A DNA stretch of 32,154 nucleotides from a virus. Shown piece after piece: positions 1 to 5,721 of this stretch. The notes under the pieces were generated by a model. It searched no databases, was not told the DNA's origin, and saw only the letters and a list, made by a program, of their open reading frames with translations. The stretch spans positions 1 to 32,154 of the IMG/VR virus record IMGVR_UViG_3300035704_000385, one strand, 5' to 3'. A program made the position numbers and the translations under genes. The number at the start of each line of letters is the position of its first letter. Positions within the stretch are counted from its first letter, which is position 1.

Positions 1-828
1 TCAGCCCGCCATCCGGATGCCGCGGCCACCCGCATAATTGGCGAAATAGGCGTCAATTGAGCCGGTGAGCCGGTCTGCGATCAGTTGTCGGTGCGACGCA
101 CTTTTCAGCACCCGCTCATCGAGCGGGTTCGACAGGCACCCCATCTCCAGCAGGGCGCTGGGCACGGAAGGATCCCGCAAGACGGCGAAATTGGCGCTGC
201 GATGCGGATCGGGCAGCATCGGCACGATGCCGGTGAAAGAGCGCTGGATATCATCAGCCAGTGTCGCCGAGCCGATCCGTGTGGCCCGCGTCTCGAGGCT
301 GGCGAGAATGTTCGCCACCTGCGGCGATACCCCGGAAAAATGCGGCCCGGCGAAGCGGTCGGCACTGTTTTCATCCGCCGCGACGCCGGCCGCGAGCCGG
401 TCAGAGGCCTTGCTGGAGAGGGTGAAAATCGAGCTGCCGCGCAGATCCGCCTCGGGCAGGTGATCGCAATGCAAAGAGAGAAACAGGTCCGCTTTGGCCG
501 CGACAGCATCGGCGACGCGACCTTCCAGCGTGACATAGACGTCGGTCGAGCGGGTCATCTCCACCCGATAGCGGCCGGTGCGCGACAGCGTGCGATAGAG
601 CAGGTGCCCGGTGGCAAGGGTGATGATCTTTTCATATAGGCCATCAGGCGCGATGGCGCCGGGATCCATGCCGCCATGACCGGGATCGATCATCACCACA
701 GGGAGGTTTTGCTTGATGTGGCGGGCCCGTGCGGGCCAGGGCAAGGCGGTGGCGACCAGGCTGGTTGCGGCCAAGCCGAGGGCTAATTTGGCAAACCCGC
801 GGCGTCCGACGGAGCAAATCTCGCACAT
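1..828 (-). CDS. N-acetylmuramoyl-L-alanine amidase, AmiA/AmiC type (Amidase_3)
   Basis: A 275-aa periplasmic zinc amidase that would cut the bond between MurNAc and the stem peptide of peptidoglycan, usually during daughter-cell separation. The N-terminus has a twin-arginine signal (GRRGFAKLALGL at about residues 8-19, then a hydrophobic stretch ending near ALP), so Tat export is expected, as for AmiA and AmiC of other bacteria. The zinc-ligand pattern is visible: His51 in DPGHGG, Glu66 in LYEK, His120 in SLHCDH, and the catalytic-type Glu228 in LLEMGCLSN. No AMIN domain is present before the catalytic domain, so it is the short form. The ATG at 828 follows a weak AGG about 11 bases upstream. 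It reads away from the tRNA gene and the phage region, and is most likely a host housekeeping gene rather than a phage lysin. Confidence 0.93.
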   Translation of the reverse strand: MCEICSVGRRGFAKLALGLAATSLVATALPWPARARHIKQNLPVVMIDPGHGGMDPGAIAPDGLYEKIITLATGHLLYRTLSRTGRYRVEMTRSTDVYVTLEGRVADAVAAKADLFLSLHCDHLPEADLRGSSIFTLSSKASDRLAAGVAADENSADRFAGPHFSGVSPQVANILASLETRATRIGSATLADDIQRSFTGIVPMLPDPHRSANFAVLRDPSVPSALLEMGCLSNPLDERVLKSASHRQLIADRLTGSIDAYFANYAGGRGIRMAG

Positions 829-930
829 GCGGAAGCCTACCAGGAAACCTGCGGTTTTGGCTAGGAGCTATTGAAAAATATAAGTTTTTGGCGCGAAGGT
901 TTGGGCGCTGACTTAATTGTGCCGGAGATC

Positions 931-959
931 TTGCGGTGGCGGCTCAGCTTGGCTATAGG
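931..959 (+). promoter_or_regulatory. Sigma70-type promoter for tRNA-Pro
   Basis: TTGCGG at 931-936 and TATAGG at 954-959 are separated by exactly 17 bases. The -10 box ends 9 bases before the first base of the tRNA at 969, a normal distance for a stable-RNA promoter. This is seen by eye only. Confidence 0.55.
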
Positions 960-968
960 GTCGCGCAA

Positions 969-1046
969 CGGAGTGTAGCTCAGCCTGGTTAGAGTACTGT
1001 GTTCGGAACGCAGGGGCCGGAGGTTCGAATCCTCTCACTCCGACCA
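969..1046 (+). tRNA. tRNA-Pro, anticodon CGG
   Basis: A full cloverleaf can be drawn. The acceptor stem is CGGAGTG (969-975) with CACTCCG (1036-1042), followed by discriminator A1043 and an encoded CCA at 1044-1046. The D arm is GCTC/GAGT, with a G-T closing pair. The anticodon stem CTGTG/CGCAG carries loop TTCGGAA, giving anticodon CGG, which reads CCG proline codons. The T arm is GGAGG/CCTCT around TTCGAAT. A C1-G72 pair with A73 is the known identity feature of bacterial tRNA-Pro. Its 3' end is the kind of place where tyrosine integrases insert, but no integrase and no second copy of the 3' end is visible in this window. Confidence 0.96.
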
Positions 1047-1145
1047 TTAATCCGCTGAAAATGCTGGGGCGCTTGCAAAGGTTCGGCACTGCGAGGGTGC
1101 CGGGGCATGGCGCTGCGCGACTGATGCTGTGCGCGGCACGGCGCG

Positions 1146-1430
1146 TCATTCGGTCAGTCGTCGGTCGCGGATGAAATCGGCCCGCGTGGCCAGGGTGTCG
1201 CGCGCGTCGTTAAAATTTTTCTCGTCGGCATAAGCTTGGATTTTGCCCTGCGCGGCTGCGTCTGTCAGGGGCGCCATGTGCTCGAGTTCGTCGGTGACAT
1301 CCTTAAAATCATAGCCGGGAGCCGTGAAATAGTCCGGCTCACCGATCGCCTCGAGTTCCGCTTTCGCCTGGCGCAGCACCTCGGCGATGCGCGCGTTCTG
1401 GGCGAGGATGGTGGCGCAACGATCGCTCAT
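1146..1430 (-). CDS. Small unknown protein, helical and acidic
   Basis: A 94-aa ORF between the tRNA and the phage control region. I do not recognise it. The first 30 residues (MSDRCATILAQNARIAEVLR and on) look like one amphipathic helix. The middle holds a PDYFTAPGYDFKDVTDELEH segment, and the C-terminal third is charged and again helical. There is no signal peptide or membrane segment. No clear Shine-Dalgarno precedes the ATG at 1430. Codon usage looks like that of the neighbouring GC-rich genes rather than the AT-rich control region to its right, so it may be chromosomal. It could equally be a leftmost phage gene if the element is inserted at the tRNA. Confidence 0.55.
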   Translation of the reverse strand: MSDRCATILAQNARIAEVLRQAKAELEAIGEPDYFTAPGYDFKDVTDELEHMAPLTDAAAQGKIQAYADEKNFNDARDTLATRADFIRDRRLTE

Positions 1431-1535
1431 TGGGCGAAGGTCGACAGGTCCGGAACGGACGAGGCGGCGGTCGCGTCGGGTCTCGGTATGTTAGTAGAGT
1501 AGACCAATAGGTTTCTATAGTTGACAAACATCTCC

Positions 1536-1560
1536 GCGGTTCCGTGCCTGAGTGAACCGC
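1536..1560. repeat. 7-bp inverted repeat upstream of the control region
   Basis: GCGGTTC (1536-1542) and GAACCGC (1554-1560) form a perfect 7-bp inverted repeat with an 11-base loop. It lies just before an AT-rich stretch and just after a TTGACA hexamer at 1521. No good -10 partner was found for that hexamer. It could be an operator or a weak terminator; the sequence does not decide. Confidence 0.3.
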
Positions 1561-1583
1561 TTATATCAATAAAAAATGCTTTT

Positions 1584-1605
1584 AATCAAGAAAAAATAAT
1601 TGATT
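1584..1605. promoter_or_regulatory. Candidate operator, AATCAA-N10-TTGATT
   Basis: AATCAA at 1584-1589 and TTGATT at 1600-1605 are inverted halves separated by 10 bases. The left half extends to AATCAAGAAAAAA, the same 13 bases found at 2226-2238 beside the repressor gene. The right half runs into the first possible start codon of the small gene at 1604, so a bound repressor would cover its start. This is an inference from motif recurrence near a repressor gene. Confidence 0.45.
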
Positions 1606-1936
1606 GACGATCAAAACGATTGACGTTAAATCTCTTCACAGGAAAGGTAGCAGAACTAAACTTACAGAAAGGTTGCTTTCCGTGGCACAAGAATATCAAG
1701 AAATCGTTGAAGAATTGTTCGGCTTGTCCGAAGCGTTGGAAATTTTCGGCAATGCCGCGGTCTCCGGTGTGACCCCGACGGCTGCCACCTCGCTTCTGGT
1801 GGTCAGCAGGCGGCTTGGCAACATCGCGGACAATATTAGCAAAGATCTTTATGGTTCTGCTAAGATAGATTCAGAAGCTGGTGAATCCATTGCGGCAGGC
1901 CGGACGGATCCCCGCAATATATCCAGTCTAGAGTGA
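1604..1936 (+). CDS. Small unknown protein convergent with the repressor
   Basis: An ORF of up to 110 aa that starts with TTG directly after an in-frame stop at 1601. I do not recognise it. It has a basic N-terminus (KSLHRKGSRTKLTERL), then a helical, acidic stretch (EYQEIVEELFGLSEALEIF) and a second helix (LVVSRRLGNIADNISKDLYG). There is no membrane segment and no clear HTH. The start is uncertain: GTG at 1682 has AAAGG 9 bases upstream, a better ribosome site than the TTG, and would give an 84-aa protein. Its 3' end overlaps the repressor gene on the other strand by 77 bases (1860-1936), so transcription of one would be antisense to the other. Its place suggests a small phage regulatory or antirepressor-like role, which is unproven. 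Confidence 0.45.
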   Translation: MTIKTIDVKSLHRKGSRTKLTERLLSVAQEYQEIVEELFGLSEALEIFGNAAVSGVTPTAATSLLVVSRRLGNIADNISKDLYGSAKIDSEAGESIAAGRTDPRNISSLE

Positions 1937-2135
1937 CGCCGTACAAGCGATGCAGTTGGCACATCGCATATTGATCGGGGTAGTTCTTCCCCATTTTCCA
2001 ATTGTTGAAGACGGCGTCTGAAACGCCCAGGAGTTCGGCCAATTTCTTGTTGTTCAGGCCGCGTTCTCGTTCCAAAATATCAGCGATTTGTGCAAGATTT
2101 TCGCAGGACATTTTGCGGTGCTGCAGTTTGTTCAT
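1860..2135 (-). CDS. XRE-family HTH transcriptional regulator (phage repressor type)
   Basis: A 91-aa protein with one helix-turn-helix of the Cro/CI type. Residues about 13-50 carry ENLAQIADILERER, then NNKKLAELLGVSDAVFNNWKMGK, where LAELLGVSDAVFNNWK is the HTH with the recognition helix around VFNNW. The tail LDWIYCGDPSGLP is typical of short XRE regulators of alphaproteobacterial phages and plasmids. There is no cleavable C-terminal peptidase domain, so control by RecA-driven self-cleavage is not expected from this protein alone. The ATG at 2135 is preceded by GGGAGGGA, a strong ribosome site. It is divergent from the phage genes to the right, the normal layout for a lysogeny repressor, with an inverted-repeat operator between them. 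Confidence 0.88.
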   Translation of the reverse strand: MNKLQHRKMSCENLAQIADILERERGLNNKKLAELLGVSDAVFNNWKMGKNYPDQYAMCQLHRLYGVTLDWIYCGDPSGLPQWIHQLLNLS

Positions 2136-2210
2136 GTAAATCCCTCCCTGTGTCTCGTCTGATGATGGGGTTTTTGCTGCGGAAAGATCATGTTTGCAAA
2201 CTTAGTGCAT

Positions 2211-2247
2211 TTTTTTTCTTGATTCAATCAAGAAAAAAATCTTGATT
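2211..2247. promoter_or_regulatory. Candidate operator: 14-bp perfect inverted repeat centred on GATTC
   Basis: TTTTTTTCTTGATT (2211-2224) and its exact reverse complement (2226-2239) flank a single C at 2225. A third half-site, CTTGATT, follows at 2241-2247. The site lies between the divergent repressor (start 2135) and GcrA-like gene (start 2280 or 2262). The centre contains GATTC (2221-2225), a GANTC motif, the target of the CcrM methylase in alphaproteobacteria. The placement fits binding by the XRE protein; the methylation idea is an inference. Confidence 0.6.
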
Positions 2248-2279
2248 ATTTTTGCTTTTTTATGCTCAGGGCGGGGGTT

Positions 2280-2681
2280 ATGGCAAAAGTGAATCAACGG
2301 CGCTGCCATTTTGGGCGTTCTGACGTGGCGTCACCAAAATGCCCGGACCGAACCGGGGGAACCGGCTATACCGGAGAGGGGGCGGGGGAACGGCCCGCCG
2401 CCAACCGCGCCTGCGGCGCGGGCGGGTTCGGCATGGCGCCGGCCCCCGCTGACGCTGGGCCGTTGGAAACATCCATCCGGAATATTCTGAACGTACCTGA
2501 CATACCGTTTGAGCCCGGCCCGCGGCCGCGGACCTGCCAATGGGTCACCAGCGAGGGGGCGCCCTGGACGTTTTGCGACGCACCCGTGGCGCATGCCGGC
2601 AGCTCGTTCTGCGCGCACCATCATGCGCGCGCCTGGTACATTCCGCCGCCCAAAGCGCCAGGAAGCGCCCCTTCGGCGTGA
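2280..2681 (+). CDS. GcrA-like protein, C-terminal domain only
   Basis: A 133-aa protein whose last 50 residues match the C-terminal part of GcrA, the alphaproteobacterial cell-cycle regulator. RTCQW (about 85-88), then PWTFCDAPV with Cys99, then SSFCAHHHARAW with Cys111 and His113-115. In GcrA this region binds the sigma70 region of RNA polymerase. The N-terminal HTH of GcrA (W-T-x-E-R-V type) is absent; instead residues 1-60 are low-complexity, Gly/Ala/Pro-rich and probably disordered. I chose ATG 2280, which follows a G-rich ribosome site, over ATG 2262, which has only T-rich sequence upstream. The true start could even be ATG 2433. It is the first gene of the rightward operon, so it may steer host RNA polymerase to phage or host promoters. 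The family assignment of the C-terminus is fairly secure; the role is inferred. Confidence 0.75.
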   Translation: MAKVNQRRCHFGRSDVASPKCPDRTGGTGYTGEGAGERPAANRACGAGGFGMAPAPADAGPLETSIRNILNVPDIPFEPGPRPRTCQWVTSEGAPWTFCDAPVAHAGSSFCAHHHARAWYIPPPKAPGSAPSA

Positions 2682-2736
2682 GCGGGCAGCGCGCCGGGTG
2701 GGGCGACGCCAACAATTAACTCAAGGGAGTGATGTG

Positions 2737-3276
2737 ATGCCGGACAAGGAAAGCTTTGTGCCGCAGGGCTGTGTGGCCCGGAGGCGGCGTGGAACCATGA
2801 CTTTGCAGCTGACCGCGGATTATATCGGCCGGCGGATTGAGCATGCCGGCGCCGTCATGCGCTGTCTGTGCGTGAAGCATCCGAGCACGCTGCTCGCGCA
2901 AGGGCGCGCGCTGATGGTCCGTGAGGCGCTGGAGGGATATGCAGCCAGCGGCGATTCGCGCGCCTATCCCATGCCCAGCGCACGTGATGTATCGCTCATG
3001 GATGAGGCGCTGTCTTGGATTTTGTTGATTCCCAACCAGACGAAGCGCCGCGTGGTGTCGCTGCGCTCGCAATATCATCCGCTCCGCGAGCGCCACGTGA
3101 TGAGCTGGCGTGCCTGCGGAGAAAAATTGCGGATCTCGGACAAAAGTGCGCAGCGCTGGCACGCTGAGGCCTTGATTCTTTTGCAAGCGGCGCTGGCGGG
3201 ATGGGAGGTGAAAAATCCCGCCGGCTGCCGTGTGCTGGCGGAGCACATCAGTTTGGGGTGGTTGGAGGAGGGCTGA
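2737..3276 (+). CDS. DUF6362-like HTH protein
   Basis: A 179-aa protein starting at ATG 2737 with AAGGGAG about 8 bases upstream; the longer frame upstream has no ribosome site and overlaps the GcrA-like gene. Residues 81-152 (ARDVSLMDEALSWILLI, then SWRACGEKLRISDKSAQRWH) resemble DUF6362, a family of small phage proteins with a sigma-region-4-like HTH. The HTH lies at about 122-145. A second possible start, Met21 at 2797, coincides with where many family members begin (TLQLTADYIGRRIEHAGAVM). It sits between the GcrA-like regulator and the terminase, so a late-gene activator or packaging-related DNA-binding role is plausible. The family call comes from recognition, not a search. Confidence 0.65.
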   Translation: MPDKESFVPQGCVARRRRGTMTLQLTADYIGRRIEHAGAVMRCLCVKHPSTLLAQGRALMVREALEGYAASGDSRAYPMPSARDVSLMDEALSWILLIPNQTKRRVVSLRSQYHPLRERHVMSWRACGEKLRISDKSAQRWHAEALILLQAALAGWEVKNPAGCRVLAEHISLGWLEEG

Positions 3277-3382
3277 CGGGACGGGGCTCTGGCCTCGGCG
3301 TTGCTTAATCAGCCGCTGGTGACGGCACAAGCGGAAGTATCAAGAATTATTTCTAGAAACCTTGTTAAATGGTTTTTGGTTA

Positions 3383-3406
3383 TCACGGAATCGTGAAAAT
3401 TTTTTT
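3383..3406 (+). terminator. Weak hairpin with T run; terminator or GANTC-centred operator
   Basis: TCACG (3383-3387) and CGTGA (3392-3396) pair around GAAT. Four bases later comes a run of seven T (3400-3406). The stem is only 5 bp, weak for a rho-independent terminator. The sequence is also a 14-base palindrome containing GAATC (3388-3392), a GANTC site, so it may instead be a regulatory palindrome. Confidence 0.3.
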
Positions 3407-3479
3407 GTCGCAAATTCAGCAAGATTACGCTACAAAGTGATTATTCTGATGTTTCTTGCGGGCGTGAGTTCAAGGAAAA

Positions 3480-3489
3480 TTTCTTGATT
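3480..3489 (+). promoter_or_regulatory. Third copy of the TTTCTTGATT motif
   Basis: TTTCTTGATT here is identical to the left half of the operator at 2215-2224 and to the reverse complement of 1584-1593. It lies 90 bases before the small terminase start. It is a half-site only; no inverted partner is seen within 30 bases. It may let the XRE repressor silence the late operon as well. Confidence 0.4.
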
Positions 3490-3579
3490 ACATGCCCGGC
3501 CGTTCGCCAAGAATGCTGCATCCGAGCCGCGACCGCGGCCGGAGCCAAAAGCTTTTGAGAGGCACAGGCTTCACGCTCC

Positions 3580-4191
3580 ATGCCATCATCACGATCCATC
3601 AGGGGCTCGCCGTCGGGCCGCGTTCGCATGTCACAGTGTGGGGGGACGGATGCCCCGGATGAGGCCCGGAGTGCCGTGGTGGCGCGGGCCGGACGGCCGG
3701 AATGGCTCGCGCTGTTGGCGCAGGTGGCGCCGGACGTGGCCCGCTTGCTGGCGCCGTCGGCGCCACCGGCACTGGACCAGGACAAAACCTTGCGTGACCG
3801 GCGCACCGAAGAGCTGATCGCCCTGCTGGATGACGGATGGTTTCTGGTGGACATCGCCCGTTTATGGGGCTGCGGCCGCAGCGGGTTGAACGCCTGGATC
3901 GCCCGGGACAGTGAACGCGTCGCGCGCGCCCGGCTGTCGCGCAAGCAGGTCTCGGACCTGTGGGCGAAAGCGGGTATGCAGATGCTGGTGTGGGCGGCGT
4001 CAGATAAAAACGAGCTCAAACGTGCGATCGAGATTGCCAATTACTGCAAATGGATGGCGAGCAAGTTCGATCCTGACGCGTATGGCACGCGGGTGGCGGT
4101 GCAGAATGAGGATGAGCGGACGGCGCGTGAGTTGACCACGGCGGAGCTGATGATCATCGCCAATGGCGGGACTCTCAAAGCCAAACCTTAA
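3580..4191 (+). CDS. terS: Phage terminase small subunit
   Basis: A 203-aa protein directly before the large terminase. The middle (LRDRRTEELIALLDDGWFLV and DIARLWGCGRSGLNAWI, about 71-107) is an HTH of the DNA-recognition type. The C-terminal half follows the pattern of Terminase_5-like small subunits: a long helix (SRKQVSDLWAKAGMQML), then LKRAIEIANYCKWMASKFDP and DAYGTRVAV, where the W-MASK-DP-YG signature is the most recognisable part. The small subunit binds the packaging start site and regulates the large-subunit motor. The start is uncertain: ATG 3580 gives the longest form, while ATG 3628 removes 16 low-complexity residues; neither has a strong ribosome site. It is separated from terL by a palindromic repeat. 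Confidence 0.85.
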   Translation: MPSSRSIRGSPSGRVRMSQCGGTDAPDEARSAVVARAGRPEWLALLAQVAPDVARLLAPSAPPALDQDKTLRDRRTEELIALLDDGWFLVDIARLWGCGRSGLNAWIARDSERVARARLSRKQVSDLWAKAGMQMLVWAASDKNELKRAIEIANYCKWMASKFDPDAYGTRVAVQNEDERTARELTTAELMIIANGGTLKAKP

Positions 4192-4210
4192 GTCTTCTGA
4201 GCCGCCCTGT

Positions 4211-4269
4211 CTTCACCGGCACGAGCCAGACTAACAAAAGCTTTTGCGCCGCTTTTTTTAAAAAGCGGC
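4211..4269. repeat. Composite palindromic repeat, copy A (partial)
   Basis: The right end is the palindrome GCCGCTTTTT (4248-4257), TT, AAAAAGCGGC (4260-4269), preceded by the linker CTTTTGC. The left part GCCAGACTAACAAAA matches GCCCAGACTAACAAAG in copy E (30046-30061). Copy A therefore joins the left half of the central module straight to the end palindrome and appears rearranged. It fills the terS-terL gap. Confidence 0.75.
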
Positions 4270-4287
4270 CACTTTCTGACACTGACG

Positions 4288-5718
4288 GTGGGGGATTGGT
4301 TCGTGGTGGTTTCTCGCGAGGAAGCGGCGCGCCTGGTGTTGGAACGCAAGGCTGCCGGGGAGACTCTTGAAGGCTATTGCCGGGCAGTTTTGAAGGAGCT
4401 TGGGCAGGCGCCGGCGGCGCATCACTTGCGGCTGATCGCGGAACTTGACGATGTGGTGACGGGGCGGGCGGACCGGCTGCTGGTGACCATGCCGCCCGGC
4501 TCCGCCAAGTCCACTTATGGCTCCGTGCTTCTGCCCGGCTATTTTTTTATGAAGCGGCCGGGGGCGATGATGATCGGGGCTTCGCACACGGCCTCGCTGG
4601 CGGAATTGTTTTCGCGGCGGGTGATGGCGACGATCCGGGAGCAGAGGCTGGTGCTCAGCTATGGCCTGCGCAGCGAGGCCGCCGCGGGTTGGTTGACCAC
4701 GAACGGGTGCGAATATTTGGCGGCCGGCGTGCGTGGCCCGATCATGGGGCGGCGCGCGGACCTTGCGGTGATCGATGACCCGGTGAAGTCGGCTGAGGAA
4801 GCGGAAAGCCTCACCATCCGAAACAAGGTGTGGAATTGGTACTGGTTCGACCTGCTCACGCGCCTGCGGCCCGGTGGGCGCGTGGTGTTAATTATGACGC
4901 GGTGGCACGAGGACGACCTTGCCGGGCGACTGCTGGAAAACGAGTCCGGCTGGAAGGTGCTGCACATTCCGGCAGAGGCTGAGGAGAACGATCCGATCGG
5001 CCGCACGCCGGGAGAATTTTTGTGGGGCGACCAGGCGGGATTCGATTACGCTCGCGATTTGCAGCGCAAGAAAGCAGCGTATGCGGCGGCGGGACAGATG
5101 CAGGTGTGGCACGCTTTGTTCCAGGGTGCGCCGCGGACGCCAGACGGTAACATTTTTAAGGTCGCGCACATGACCACCATCGCGGCGTGTCCGGCGGGGT
5201 GCAAATGGGTGCGCGCCTGGGATTTGGCGGCGACCGCCAAGAGCGGGGACTATACGGTGGGCGCGCTGCTGGGGCGTGGGCCTGACGGAAGATTCTGCAT
5301 TGGCGACATTGTGCGTTTGCAAGGCGGCCCTGAAGAGGTGGAGCGTGTGCTCCTGGCCACGGCTTCGCGCGATCGTGCCGAGTTCGCGAATGTAACGATT
5401 TCGCTGCCGCAGGATCCCGGTCAGGCCGGGAAAACGCAGGTTGCTTATCTGACGCGCCTGCTCGCCGGTTCTCACGTCGTGTCTTCGCCGGAAACTGGCG
5501 ATAAAACGCAGCGCGCCACGCCGCTGGCGAGCCAGGTGAACGCCGGAAATGTTTCGATGGTGGCGGCGCCGTGGAACCGGGTGTTGCTGGATGAATTAAG
5601 CGGCTTTCCGAGCGCCAAGCATGATGACGCCGTGGACGCGCTGAGCCGCGCCGCGGGCGAGCTGATGGCGCCACCGACGCCGACCAGGCGCGTGCCAACA
5701 TCGTATATGATGAGGTGA
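4288..5718 (+). CDS. terL: Phage terminase large subunit (ATPase and nuclease)
   Basis: A 476-aa packaging motor. The ATPase domain has Walker A MPPGSAKS (68-75), Walker B LAVIDDP (159-165) and the coupling motif MTRWHEDDLAG (203-213). The C-terminal RNase H-like nuclease has the acidic residues Asp312 (RAWDLAAT), Asp321 (SGDYT), Asp376 (LPQDPGQAGK) and HDDAVDAL (445-452). It translocates DNA into the prohead at the portal and cuts the concatemer. The start is GTG 4288 and lacks an obvious ribosome site because the repeat lies just upstream; GTG codons at 4303 or 4306 are alternatives. All catalytic motifs are intact, arguing against simple decay of the element. Confidence 0.96.
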   Translation: MGDWFVVVSREEAARLVLERKAAGETLEGYCRAVLKELGQAPAAHHLRLIAELDDVVTGRADRLLVTMPPGSAKSTYGSVLLPGYFFMKRPGAMMIGASHTASLAELFSRRVMATIREQRLVLSYGLRSEAAAGWLTTNGCEYLAAGVRGPIMGRRADLAVIDDPVKSAEEAESLTIRNKVWNWYWFDLLTRLRPGGRVVLIMTRWHEDDLAGRLLENESGWKVLHIPAEAEENDPIGRTPGEFLWGDQAGFDYARDLQRKKAAYAAAGQMQVWHALFQGAPRTPDGNIFKVAHMTTIAACPAGCKWVRAWDLAATAKSGDYTVGALLGRGPDGRFCIGDIVRLQGGPEEVERVLLATASRDRAEFANVTISLPQDPGQAGKTQVAYLTRLLAGSHVVSSPETGDKTQRATPLASQVNAGNVSMVAAPWNRVLLDELSGFPSAKHDDAVDALSRAAGELMAPPTPTRRVPTSYMMR

Positions 5719-5721
5719 GTC

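Larger units (their letters stand above)
3277..3579. other. AT-rich intergenic region before the packaging genes
   Basis: There is no convincing gene in these 303 bases. The base composition drops sharply compared with the flanking genes. It contains a small hairpin with a T run (3383-3406) and one copy of the TTTCTTGATT motif (3480-3489). This is the most likely place for a late promoter driving the terminase and all downstream structural genes, but I could not pick a convincing -35/-10 pair. Confidence 0.5.

Noticed and set aside
913-1149. Minus-strand 78-aa frame across the tRNA gene with GVRGFEPP text
   Set aside because: This is the known false protein produced by reading the complement of a tRNA T arm and 3' end. 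The tRNA cloverleaf explains the sequence.
1521-1526. TTGACA as the -35 box of a rightward promoter
   Set aside because: No acceptable -10 hexamer occurs 16-18 bases downstream; the AT-rich TTATAT at 1561 is too far away.
2307-2341. CATTTTGG / CCAAAATG 8-bp inverted repeat as an operator
   Set aside because: It lies within the GcrA-like coding region, has a 19-base spacer and does not recur elsewhere in the window, so chance is likely.
2509-2736. Upstream extension of the DUF6362-like gene
   Set aside because: It overlaps the GcrA-like gene, has no ribosome site, and ATG 2737 has a clear AAGGGAG.
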